Source of the DNA: an uncultured Pseudobdellovibrionaceae bacterium
GTDB taxonomy: Bacteria; Bdellovibrionota; Bdellovibrionia; Bdellovibrionales; JAMPXM01
Direction of reading: 5' to 3'
Assembly: GCA_934277865.1 (NCBI GenBank)
Contig: CAKQVW010000017.1
Span: forward strand, 1-17,602
DNA length: 17,602 nt
A program made the translations under genes and the position numbers. The notes below the pieces were generated by a model. That model worked only from the letters and a program-made list of their open reading frames with translations, had not been told where the DNA came from and made no database searches. Shown here in pieces: positions 7,196-15,023 of the stretch. Position 1 is the first letter of the stretch; each line of letters starts with the position of its first letter.

Positions 7196-7941
7196 TTCGG
7201 AAGTGTCATAATCAATGGCGCACCCTTGGTGATAACCAGGGTGTGCTCGTACTGGGCCGTGAAAACCCCAGGGCTGGTGACCAATGTCCAACCGTCGCCG
7301 TTGTCAAAAACCTCACGCGCGCCAGAAGAGATAAACGGTTCGATCGTGATGACCTGGTTCTCTTTTAAAACACGTTTGTCTCGTTTATCGAAGTAACCCG
7401 GAATGAACTCGGGCTCTTCGTGCAACGCACGGCCCACACCGTGACTTCCCAGGTTCTCGATGACGGTGAATCCGTTTCGAATGGCTTCCGATTCGATGGC
7501 GTGACCGATGCGGTTGAGTCTTGCGCCGGCGCGTGCCTCAAGCATCGCATTTTCCAAGGCCTGCTTGGCAGCCGCACAGATTCTCAAGTGCAGTTTCGAT
7601 TCGGGCGGAATGATGGCAGAGCCGCCCGTGTCGGCAAAAAAACCATCCATTTCGGCGGAAACATCGATGTTCACCAAGTCACCGGCCTGAAGCACCTTCG
7701 TCCCGGGAATGCCATGTGCGGCTTCTTCATTCACACTGATGCAAGTGAAACCCGGAAAATTGTAAGTCAACTTCGGCGCAGATCGAGCACCATGGGCCTC
7801 AAGGAATTCCCCACCCAGTGCATCGAGTTCAGCGGTCGTGATCCCTGGCTCGAGTTTGGACTGCATGTGACGAAGACAGCGAGCCACAATACGGCCCACT
7901 TTGCGAAGTCGCTCGAGGTCTTTTTCCGAATTAATCGACAT
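7192..7941 (-). CDS. map: Methionine aminopeptidase, type I
   Basis: It removes the initiator methionine from new proteins in the cytoplasm. The 249-residue length is typical of the short bacterial type Ia enzyme. All active-site residues are present: His76 (NEEAAHGIPG), metal ligands Asp93 (NIDVSAEMDG), Asp104 (FFADTGG), His167 (GSHGVGRALHEEP), Glu201 (ITIEPF) and Glu232 (QYEHTLVI). It lies 7 bases after the stop of the upstream ABC ATPase, so read-through is likely, but it also has a strong promoter of its own positioned for a leaderless transcript, and no Shine-Dalgarno precedes the ATG. The stop codon shares TTAA with the convergent lipoprotein gene. Confidence 0.96.
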   Translation of the reverse strand: MSINSEKDLERLRKVGRIVARCLRHMQSKLEPGITTAELDALGGEFLEAHGARSAPKLTYNFPGFTCISVNEEAAHGIPGTKVLQAGDLVNIDVSAEMDGFFADTGGSAIIPPESKLHLRICAAAKQALENAMLEARAGARLNRIGHAIESEAIRNGFTVIENLGSHGVGRALHEEPEFIPGYFDKRDKRVLKENQVITIEPFISSGAREVFDNGDGWTLVTSPGVFTAQYEHTLVITKGAPLIMTLPN

Positions 7942-7947
7942 GTGCGG

Positions 7948-7977
7948 ATTATACGCTAGGCGACGGCGAGTTCACAA
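7948..7977 (-). promoter_or_regulatory. map promoter, leaderless layout, inside the ABC gene end
   Basis: Read on the minus strand, TTGTGA (7972-7977) is followed after 18 bases by a consensus TATAAT (7948-7953). Six bases later comes the A of the map ATG, exactly where transcription should begin. The TAA inside TATAAT is the stop codon of the preceding ABC gene. Confidence 0.6.
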
Positions 7978-8650
7978 GGTCCTCGGCAATTCTTCCGTCC
8001 ACCAAGCGAATTTGTCGTCTCGCTCGAGCCGCAAAGCCCGTATCATGGGTCACCATGATGACCGTCGTTCCGTCGATTCGATTAGTTTCTTCAAACAACC
8101 GAATAACTGTTTCCCCGTTGACCGAATCCAAGGCTCCGGTCGGTTCATCCGCAAACAGGTACTTCGGACGCATCACCAGCGCGCGTGCGATGGCCACACG
8201 CTGCTGCTCACCTCCAGAAAGATGGCGAGGCAGTCGCTGCTCTTTGCCTTCTAAACCAAATCGCACCAAGAGCTCTTGCGCGCGAGTCTCAAACTCGGCA
8301 ACCGCACCGCCGAAGTCTGCGGCCTTCCTGACCGGAGTCAAAACATTCTCAAGAGCCGTCAATTCCGGAAGCAAGTAGTGAAACTGAAAAACAAAGCCGA
8401 CACTTTGGTTTCGGATTCGGTGAAGCTCACGCTCGGAAATCGTGGACAGATTGTGCCCACCTAGCTCCACGTGGCCTTCCGTCGGAAAGTCCAAAGCCCC
8501 CAAGAGGTAAAGCAGGGTGGATTTTCCCGAGCCCGAACGGCCCGTGAGAGCGACAAACTCTCCCGATTCAATTTGAAAGCTCAGGTCGTGAAGAACCTTT
8601 ACCGCCGGCGAACCAAACGACTTGGAAAGATGAACCGCTTTGATCGCCAT
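7949..8650 (-). CDS. ABC exporter ATPase, LolD/MacB/DevA-like
   Basis: This is the nucleotide-binding subunit of the exporter encoded with the two preceding genes; it acts as a dimer on the cytoplasmic face. The 233 residues contain Walker A GRSGSGKS (37-44), the Q-loop GFVFQFHYLLPELTALENV (Q89), the signature LSGGEQQRVAIARAL (from 144), Walker B YLFADEPTGALD (Glu169) and the switch THD (His202). The frame is open to 8848, but the domain starts at MAIKAVHLSKSFG; that ATG overlaps the permease stop as TGATG, so translation is coupled. The C-terminus NSPSPSV lies over the map promoter. The broken ATPase at 1-486 is of the same type. Confidence 0.95.
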   Translation of the reverse strand: MAIKAVHLSKSFGSPAVKVLHDLSFQIESGEFVALTGRSGSGKSTLLYLLGALDFPTEGHVELGGHNLSTISERELHRIRNQSVGFVFQFHYLLPELTALENVLTPVRKAADFGGAVAEFETRAQELLVRFGLEGKEQRLPRHLSGGEQQRVAIARALVMRPKYLFADEPTGALDSVNGETVIRLFEETNRIDGTTVIMVTHDTGFAARARRQIRLVDGRIAEDLVNSPSPSV

Positions 8651-9906
8651 CACTCGGCTCCTGAGCGAATGATGTCGATCGGTGTCAGCTTTCCAGCCGA
8701 TCGCGCAGGCATCACACTGGCGATGGCTGCCGAGAACGAGCCAAACAAAAATGCGCGTATGTAGATCATCGCATCGAAACTCACTTGCATCGCTGCCCCT
8801 CCACCCATCGGGCCGCCACCAAATTTGATCTGTTCCAAACCCAGACACGAGATGTAACCGATCACAAGACCAATTGCCGAGCCTACGATTCCGAGAATGA
8901 GGCCCTGGTAGAAGAACAGTTTCAGAATGTCGGATTGTTCATATCCGATCGAGCGCAAGATCGCGATCTCGCGCTTTTTCTGAGACACCACGACATTCAA
9001 GATATTGTAGATACCAAACCCCGCCACCAGAAGAATCACGCCAATCATCAAGTAGCGAGTGGCATCTTGGATACTGAAGACGTTCAAAAAACTGGCGTTG
9101 ATTTCATCCCAACTCTCGACTCGATCAACCGCCATCGTTTGCCAGTCTCCGGCGATTTCTCTGGCGCGATTGAAGTCAAAAAGCCGAACCGCAATGTTGT
9201 TGATTTCGTTTTGATTGCCCGAGAGCCGCTGAGTATCGGTCAGCGAAGCAAACGCCGTCGATTCATCCAACTGCCGATTCCCCGTCTCAAAAGTGCCAAT
9301 CACTTTAAACGGCGTTTGTGTGCGGCCAGTGGAAACAAAAACTGTCGAGCCATCGCCAGCACCAAGTTTCTTTAACAACCCTGTCCCGACGATAACTCGG
9401 TTGCCACCTGCTGCGAGATCTTGAAATCGCCCGGTCTTGATGTAGTTTTCGATATTTGTAACCCGTCGCTGAGCCTCAGGCTCCGAACCGATCATGCGCC
9501 CCGTGGCGGAAATCGCTCCCGAAAGAAACAGCACTTGAGTCGAAAACTGCGGCGAGTAGGCCTCAACACGTGGATCCTTGGTTAGGACCTCGTCCCAACC
9601 TCTGGGGTTTTCAATCTTCGGACTGGCTCGCGTTCCTGAAGGTTCGACCACCCAAAAGATCGACGAGCCCGCCCGCTCACCACCGTAAAGATCTTTGGTG
9701 GCAACCATGGTATCAACACGGTCCTCACGGGCGCTGATGCGAATGTGGGCATCGTTATTGATCAACTGATCGAGGAGATAATACTGAAACCCCAGCATGA
9801 ACCCCGAGATCGCAACAAATGCAGCCGATCCAAAAACAATTCCCAGCAGCGTCAGCGTTGTCTGCTTCTTTCGTGAAACAAGATGGCGAATGGCAAGAAA
9901 GAGCAT
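8650..9906 (-). CDS. ABC exporter permease, FtsX/MacB/LolC fold
   Basis: It is the inner-membrane subunit of about 418 residues. The layout is that of the FtsX/MacB superfamily: one N-terminal membrane helix (about 19-39), a large periplasmic domain (about 45-280), then three helices (about 285-307, 330-356, 379-399). The cytoplasmic loop KKREIAILRSIGYEQSDILKL after the second helix is the characteristic coupling element, and the end PIDIIRSGAE is also typical. Helix count fits a homodimeric MacB/DevC-type permease. GTG at 9909 and ATG at 9906 are adjacent in frame; the ATG gives the same TGATG overlap with the upstream gene that joins this gene to the ATPase. The substrate is unknown. Confidence 0.92.
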   Translation of the reverse strand: MLFLAIRHLVSRKKQTTLTLLGIVFGSAAFVAISGFMLGFQYYLLDQLINNDAHIRISAREDRVDTMVATKDLYGGERAGSSIFWVVEPSGTRASPKIENPRGWDEVLTKDPRVEAYSPQFSTQVLFLSGAISATGRMIGSEPEAQRRVTNIENYIKTGRFQDLAAGGNRVIVGTGLLKKLGAGDGSTVFVSTGRTQTPFKVIGTFETGNRQLDESTAFASLTDTQRLSGNQNEINNIAVRLFDFNRAREIAGDWQTMAVDRVESWDEINASFLNVFSIQDATRYLMIGVILLVAGFGIYNILNVVVSQKKREIAILRSIGYEQSDILKLFFYQGLILGIVGSAIGLVIGYISCLGLEQIKFGGGPMGGGAAMQVSFDAMIYIRAFLFGSFSAAIASVMPARSAGKLTPIDIIRSGAE

Positions 9907-10682
9907 CACTGCACCTTCACTTCAACCTTGTCGCCGCCCCGAAGATCTCCGCTTACGACTTCGACCAGTTCGTTGTTCACCAAGCCGGTCTGAACTTCAA
10001 TGTTGGCGGTTTTGCCGTCGCGAATCCGCTTCACTCGTCGTTCGTGCACAGCCGCGACGGGAATCAAGATTCCCTTGTCCTTCTTCGCCACCTCGATCGA
10101 AACATCGGCTGTCATTCCTTCTAGCACATTGGACGGCAGACTTTGTGGACGAAGAAGCACGGTGAACTGCGACTCACTCGAATAGACGGCACGCACGGTC
10201 GCAAAAAACGATTCCGATCGGAGACCATCAAAGCTGAGCTTTGCCGTAAGTCCCGTCTTCACCCGCATCGCCGCCCGTTGGTCCAAAACAAGACGCAGAT
10301 CAAACTCGGTTGGATCAATCAGTTCCGCGATGACGTTTCCTGCGAAAACAGATTCCCCTAATTTATAATTGAGACGTGTGATCATACCGGCAAACGGCGC
10401 CCGAATCGTGCTTCCTTCAGTGAAGGCAACCAAGACGTCTCCGGCTTTGACCGTTTCCCCTTCACGAATAGGAAGCCGCATGATGCCGCTTGGAACACCT
10501 GACTTGGCTTGGTAGCGCCGAACGGCCTCTACCTTGCCGATGCCATAAATGGCTTCGACAACCGGTCCTTCGACTACCTCGATTCGTTTCACCTTGGCGG
10601 ACTGACGTTTGGATTGAATACCGAGCGCGAGAAACGAAAGGATGAGAATGGAAATCAGACCAATTACCCAGGACTTTTTCAC
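9906..10682 (-). CDS. Membrane fusion protein (periplasmic adaptor) without hairpin, GTG start
   Basis: This is the adaptor subunit of the exporter, anchored by an N-terminal helix (MKKSWVIGLISILILSFLAL). After it come the two halves of a lipoyl domain (GIMRLPIREGETVKAGDVLVAF, about 66-87, and TIRAPFAGMITRLNYKLGES, about 92-111), a beta-barrel (about 124-200) and a membrane-proximal part ending GDLRGGDKVEVKVQ. In HlyD/MacA adaptors the two lipoyl halves are separated by a long coiled-coil hairpin that contacts TolC; here they are separated by about five residues, which explains the short length of 258. The GTG start has an ideal GGAGG five bases upstream; a TTG at 10694 is the only alternative nearby. 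It overlaps the permease as TGATG. Confidence 0.88.
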   Translation of the reverse strand: MKKSWVIGLISILILSFLALGIQSKRQSAKVKRIEVVEGPVVEAIYGIGKVEAVRRYQAKSGVPSGIMRLPIREGETVKAGDVLVAFTEGSTIRAPFAGMITRLNYKLGESVFAGNVIAELIDPTEFDLRLVLDQRAAMRVKTGLTAKLSFDGLRSESFFATVRAVYSSESQFTVLLRPQSLPSNVLEGMTADVSIEVAKKDKGILIPVAAVHERRVKRIRDGKTANIEVQTGLVNNELVEVVSGDLRGGDKVEVKVQ

Positions 10683-10708
10683 GAAAGCCTCCAAACGAAG
10701 GCTTTCAT
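10679..10708 (-). promoter_or_regulatory. Hairpin and nine-codon upstream frame at the adaptor start
   Basis: GAAAGCCT, an 8-base loop and AGGCTTTC (10683-10706) form a perfect 8-bp hairpin ending right at the GTG start at 10682. The GGAGG ribosome site is split between loop and stem, so folding should limit initiation. The same stretch contains a short frame, MKAFVWRLS, from ATG at 10708, whose TGA overlaps the GTG (GTGA). Ribosomes on the short frame could open the hairpin. The structure is seen in the sequence; the control role is inferred. Confidence 0.4.
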
Positions 10709-10745
10709 TTCAAATCTCTAGCGCGAGACTGTCAAAGGCAATTGG

Positions 10746-10765
10746 CCGGCGAATCACATCGCCGG
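10746..10765 (-). terminator. Hairpin around the stop codon of the AAA-M41 gene
   Basis: CCGGCGA and TCGCCGG, with loop ATCACA, form a perfect 7-bp hairpin with the TGA stop in its loop. No U tract follows, so it may only weaken read-through into the exporter genes or stabilise the upstream mRNA. Confidence 0.3.
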
Positions 10766-13700
10766 ACGGAACGCCATATCGCAAGACCCCATCAAGGGAA
10801 TCGGCCCGACCGGGTTCCGACTGCCTGAAGACCTAGCCACTGCGCTTCCCACGAGCGCCATACCTGGCGAAAGATCAACCAGAGCAAGTTCGCGCGCACG
10901 CTTGGCTTGGCGAATCGCCTCAGGGTCTGCCACGTCTTTGGGCTGCTGGACAAAGCTATAAAACTCGAAGTCACGAATGTTCACCGGCGGAGCTTCCGCC
11001 TGGCGCCGCGACTCAAAGGCCTCGGTCAGTTGCTTGATCAAGCCCTCTTCTGTGATACGGACGACTTCGCGCTCGCGAATCTGATAAAAACGCTCGAGCA
11101 CCTCACCACGGATCTCACCCTTCTTTGCCAAGTGTGAGCCCATCGGCAGGAACAGGTTCTCGTAGTTGGCGATCAAGACCGAGCGCGCCAAGGCACGTCC
11201 CTCTTCCACCAGGCGATGAACCTCGGTCTCCAAGAGCTTACGGCGCTCTTCAGAGAGACCCGAGATGAACTTATCGAGGTCTTGTCCGCCTGGTCCAGTC
11301 ACTCCCCATGCCTCCGACAAGCCCCATTTCAAAACTGCACTGCGAGCCATCGAGGTGGCTCGCTCGATGTCGTTTGAAATGCCGGCCGTGTGGCGAGCGT
11401 TCTTTGTGACCAACTTTTCTGCGGCCTCGCCTCCAAGCAAGACAGCGATCTTTGCCAACACAACCTCACGAGTCGGGTTCAAGCTCTCCAGCTGTTCTTG
11501 ACGGGCAATTCCCTCATAACGAAGCCATTGTCCGCCGATTTCCGTCACACCAGGCAGAATCGAAACTCCACCTGACTTCATTTTGTCTCCCAGCAAGATC
11601 TTGTTCACGATCTCGTGGCCGGCCTCGTGATAGGCAGTGAGGACGATATCTTTCGGGTTCCGACGAACGCCGCGAGGAACGACTTTGCCATTCACCGTCA
11701 TCGCCAATCGACGACCTTCCGCAACGAGTTCGAAGTTCACAGCCGTCGATTCTTTTCCAGGCTTGTCGGCCAGCTTTCGAATCAATACTTCCGTTCCAGC
11801 CGGAACTCGCTCCAACAAAAGCAAGTCGTGAATCTCGTTGATCATGACTTGATTGATAAAGTTTCCTATCGAAGCCCCTTGCTCCCATAGCTTAAATCCG
11901 TAACTTTCGATCGATTCGATCGTCTTACGGTAGTCGTCAGCGGTTTCAAACCGAAGCGACCACGAACGACGCCCTGGGCGTTGTTCCGAGAACTCCTTCA
12001 AAGCTTTCACCAGGCGCAGCTGAATCAGCTCGCGCGTGTTTTTTGCCGTGTGTGGACCGAAAAAGAAAATCCGGTGCAAACCAATTCGGTTGAGGAAGGC
12101 CTCGGAAAACTTCGTCATCAAAAAGCGACGGACAAAACCTTCGTTGGTGATCGACTTTTCGTAGATCTGCCTTGCCGCCTCAAGCTGTTCAACTTCGGGC
12201 GCATCACGCGGAATGCCACTGTACCACTCTTCACCCGCGTTACCGGTGAGTACGATTCGAACCTGACCCATGGCGCGCGCCTTGCCGTCTGAGAATGTTC
12301 GCACGACTGGTTCACGAAGCAGGTCATAAAGTCCTTTTAAGACTTCCGGATTGGCGTTGGAGATTTCGTCCATCACAACGACAAGCCGTCCATTGGTTCG
12401 GTCATACTCACTCATGAAATCCGACGCGACCCCTTTGTTACGTGCATCGCGGAAACCGAGGATTTTCTCTTTTAAGTCATGAGCCGTCTGGATTTGGCTA
12501 AAGTCGATGACTAGCGGCTTGGATGTCGTCTCAAAAAGCACTTGGTGCAAGACCGTTGCAAGCTCTGTCTTACCAGTCGATGACGTACCCAAAAACGCGT
12601 AGACATCGGCAAGCTTCGTTTCGAGATCTGGGTGCGACGCGCGCTCGGTATTCGCCGATCGTCGAATGTCACGAGCCAGAGCCTTGGTGATGTGCTCAAC
12701 ACCTTTTACTTTCGCATTGAGTGCGCCCTCAAGCTTTGCCAGCTTGTCGATCTGCTGATCGGTGATCGGAAGAGCGTTACGACCCTTTTCCGTCGCCTGA
12801 ATCATGACCGGCTTTCCACCAACAATGAGACTATAGGTATTATCCGCGTTTCGCTGCACGCTGACCTGAACCGACTCACCTGGCTTAAACGTCAGCTTTC
12901 CAGAAAACAGAGCATCGCTCAGCGTTTTCTCCACCAGGGACTTGATCTTGTCATCGATCGGCCGAGCGCCTTCTTCCGCCAATTGATCATAGTTCGCGAG
13001 GAACTTGATCAGCTTTGGTGTGAACTCGAGATAAAGGTTGGGAAATCCCATCGCCTTGTTCTGCAGGAACTTCTCCTGAAGACTCGCAAGTTTGGCCTTC
13101 GTGATCCGAAGCACAACCTGGCTTGGCAATGGGCGCAGAAGCAATGTTCTCGAATTCGGAATACGCGACAAAACCTCTTCCGAAGTACCACCTTCTGGAT
13201 TGGCAGGACTCGAATTGGATAGCTCTCGCTTCAGAGCCTGTTTGTCTTTGGCGCTCAACGCCCAGCGCTCGAGCATTTTTGCTTCGCTCAGCGGTGCTCC
13301 GATTCGGCGACCGTCACGATCACGCGCTGTGATCAATCCGATCCCGTCGTTGGAAGCGATGAAGATATTGATCGGAACCTGGAGGCGATTGACGCCCTTT
13401 CCAGGGCTTCCAACCGTGAAATAGCCCTTTTCCAAGGCCTCTTTCAAGATTGCGTTCTTCGCCTCCAGTGACCAATCGTGAAACTCGTTGATGAACAGTG
13501 CGCCATCTTGCGGAGCAAAGTACCCATCCAGCACTTTTCCTGGTCGCCAATTCGAGTTTTCGACGATGTACTCTTCGGGATTCGAGCCTTCCGTTTTTTT
13601 GATCTCGTAGCGACCACCCGAATGCAACACCAAAAACCGATTCAGCGCACTGACCTTGCCGGACCCAACATATCCCGTTCCAGAGCCGGTGAACGACCAA

Positions 13701-14773
13701 ATATCGCTTTCCTTTTTTGCGACTGGCGCACGGTAGATATGGAGATCAAAAGGTTCTTCGGATTTTCGAAGCGAAATCGCCATGCGCGCACGGATGTAGG
13801 CTTCGACCAAAGTGTCTTTACCAGTACCAGGAAGCCCCATGAACAATCCGACTTCTGGAGCTTGGCGCTGACCGTTGTTGATGATGTTCTGCTTTTCGAT
13901 GTCCAAAAGCAGCTCGACACCTTCGGGCTGACCATGAACCAGTTTGTTGAGCATGTGTGAAAACTCGCGCAGATAATCGCGATATGTTCGCTCTTGCGTA
14001 CGCTCGGTCTCGGAGGCCTCAACCAGCTCACCTGGGGGAACTTTGGGATCATAAGGCAGAGCCAAAAGCCCAGGATTAGGACCCAATACATTTGGGATAA
14101 TAAACTTCTGGCGATCGATATTGTTTCCGGCTTTAAAACTCACCTCAAGATTCGGAGCGCGCTCGATCAACGACAACTGCGCCGTGAACTCACTGTGAAT
14201 CTGCTTGGCAATCGGCTCAACCGTTGGGCTGTAAGAAATCGAATAGTAGGTTCCACTGCGGCGACCTTCAATTCCATTGGTCGGCGAAGCAAAGAGATAG
14301 CCGAACGAATACACTGTGAGCAGCGGGTTGGAGGTTTTCCAGTCGATATGAAAGTCTGAAAGTCGCACGTGAGACGGATTCAGGTTCTTCTCGATCGGCA
14401 AAGAAATTTGCCGCATCGATGCCGACGCGCCGTCGTAAACAAAGACTCCACCGTTACTCAGCACAACCAGAAGATCCGCAATCCGCTCGGCCGAGGACGA
14501 GGCTTCAAAGGTGTAAATTCCGGCTTCTTGCAACATCTTGATCGCACCTTGGTTGTTATCAACCGGGAGCGAGAGGCTGTGCGCCTTTCCTTGAAATACG
14601 ACTTCCGATTTGCCTTGTGGCGATTGGCTGGAAACGCGGACCACGCCATCTTCAATCAGCTCAATGAAATGAGGAGTCTTTGCATGCAGAAGAGTGACTG
14701 GCATTCTGCTTTCTTGAGCAAAAAGGCGGAACGGTAGAATCAGCAACAATACCAGAATTAGATTCGACTTCAC
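10754..14773 (-). CDS. Exported protein with two Clp-like AAA+ modules and an M41 zinc peptidase
   Basis: The protein has 1339 residues from GTG at 14773, which has GGGAG nearby upstream and begins a signal peptide (MKSNLILVLLLILPFRLFA, likely cut before Gln20). Residues 20-280 are an unrecognised beta-rich domain. AAA module 1 (about 285-640) has GLPGTGKDT (Lys319), INEF where Walker B should be (Asn429-Glu430), sensor Asn475 and a ClpB-like ending with GARPI (602-604). Module 2 (about 680-985) resembles ClpB D2: LGTSSTGKTEL (Lys735), VVVMDEISNANPEVL (Asp802, Glu803), Asn845 and the arginine of FLNRIG. A peptidase M41 domain follows (about 1040-1230): TAYHEAGHEIVN (His1049, Glu1050, His1053) and GISNDIERATSMA (Asp1135, third zinc ligand). 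Known M41 enzymes (FtsH) carry a single classical AAA module. It is expected to unfold and degrade proteins in the envelope; ATP supply there is a puzzle. An in-frame ATG at 14890 would add 39 residues before the signal. Confidence 0.88.
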   Translation of the reverse strand: MKSNLILVLLLILPFRLFAQESRMPVTLLHAKTPHFIELIEDGVVRVSSQSPQGKSEVVFQGKAHSLSLPVDNNQGAIKMLQEAGIYTFEASSSAERIADLLVVLSNGGVFVYDGASASMRQISLPIEKNLNPSHVRLSDFHIDWKTSNPLLTVYSFGYLFASPTNGIEGRRSGTYYSISYSPTVEPIAKQIHSEFTAQLSLIERAPNLEVSFKAGNNIDRQKFIIPNVLGPNPGLLALPYDPKVPPGELVEASETERTQERTYRDYLREFSHMLNKLVHGQPEGVELLLDIEKQNIINNGQRQAPEVGLFMGLPGTGKDTLVEAYIRARMAISLRKSEEPFDLHIYRAPVAKKESDIWSFTGSGTGYVGSGKVSALNRFLVLHSGGRYEIKKTEGSNPEEYIVENSNWRPGKVLDGYFAPQDGALFINEFHDWSLEAKNAILKEALEKGYFTVGSPGKGVNRLQVPINIFIASNDGIGLITARDRDGRRIGAPLSEAKMLERWALSAKDKQALKRELSNSSPANPEGGTSEEVLSRIPNSRTLLLRPLPSQVVLRITKAKLASLQEKFLQNKAMGFPNLYLEFTPKLIKFLANYDQLAEEGARPIDDKIKSLVEKTLSDALFSGKLTFKPGESVQVSVQRNADNTYSLIVGGKPVMIQATEKGRNALPITDQQIDKLAKLEGALNAKVKGVEHITKALARDIRRSANTERASHPDLETKLADVYAFLGTSSTGKTELATVLHQVLFETTSKPLVIDFSQIQTAHDLKEKILGFRDARNKGVASDFMSEYDRTNGRLVVVMDEISNANPEVLKGLYDLLREPVVRTFSDGKARAMGQVRIVLTGNAGEEWYSGIPRDAPEVEQLEAARQIYEKSITNEGFVRRFLMTKFSEAFLNRIGLHRIFFFGPHTAKNTRELIQLRLVKALKEFSEQRPGRRSWSLRFETADDYRKTIESIESYGFKLWEQGASIGNFINQVMINEIHDLLLLERVPAGTEVLIRKLADKPGKESTAVNFELVAEGRRLAMTVNGKVVPRGVRRNPKDIVLTAYHEAGHEIVNKILLGDKMKSGGVSILPGVTEIGGQWLRYEGIARQEQLESLNPTREVVLAKIAVLLGGEAAEKLVTKNARHTAGISNDIERATSMARSAVLKWGLSEAWGVTGPGGQDLDKFISGLSEERRKLLETEVHRLVEEGRALARSVLIANYENLFLPMGSHLAKKGEIRGEVLERFYQIREREVVRITEEGLIKQLTEAFESRRQAEAPPVNIRDFEFYSFVQQPKDVADPEAIRQAKRARELALVDLSPGMALVGSAVARSSGSRNPVGPIPLMGSCDMAFRPAM

Positions 14774-15022
14774 GTGGGCCCACTCCCTGTTTCGAAACGA
14801 ACGACAGTGGTACCAAATTTGAACCATGAGGGCCAGTTTTCGGCAAAACCGAGTGGTTTCAACAGATAAGCGATGTTGATAGGGGGCCATGCTGGTTGTT
14901 ATGGAACGACATTTTCCCTAGCAAAATGAAGCTCTCAAGCCAGCCTCAGCAGGCCGTCGTTTTTCCAGAACTTACAAAGCCGTGTAAAACCGTGATTCCA
15001 GCAAAATGCGGTCGAACTCGAC
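14774..15022 (-). other. Gap of about 250 bases upstream of the AAA-M41 gene
   Basis: This is the longest gap in the window. The AAA-M41 frame stays open back to ATG at 14890, but that extension is Arg/Cys/Trp-rich and precedes the signal peptide, so it is probably untranslated leader. I see no convincing -35/-10 pair. AGCAAAATG occurs twice, 80 bases apart (14920 and 15000), and may be chance. No RNA gene is apparent. Confidence 0.4.
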
Positions 15023-15023
15023 C
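15010..15023 (-). terminator. Weak hairpin after the reductase gene
   Basis: GGTCG-AACT-CGACC is a perfect 5-bp stem overlapping the last base of the reductase stop codon. On the transcript it is followed by GCATTTTG. It could be a modest terminator separating the reductase from the AAA-M41 gene. Confidence 0.3.

Noticed and set aside
8651..8848. Upstream extension of the exporter ATPase frame
   Set aside because: It overlaps the permease coding end; the ATPase domain begins at the ATG at 8650, which forms a TGATG overlap with the permease stop.
12632..13222. Plus-strand open frame of 196 codons within the AAA-M41 gene
   Set aside because: It is antisense to conserved AAA motifs and has no start signal or known domain.
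14774..14890. N-terminal extension of the AAA-M41 protein to ATG at 14890
   Set aside because: It would put 39 Arg/Cys/Trp-rich residues before a standard signal peptide; the GTG at 14773 has a GGGAG ribosome site and starts the signal directly.
14920..15008. AGCAAAATG direct repeat, two copies 80 bases apart
   Set aside because: Nine bases twice in an AT-containing gap is weak, with no further copies or symmetry.
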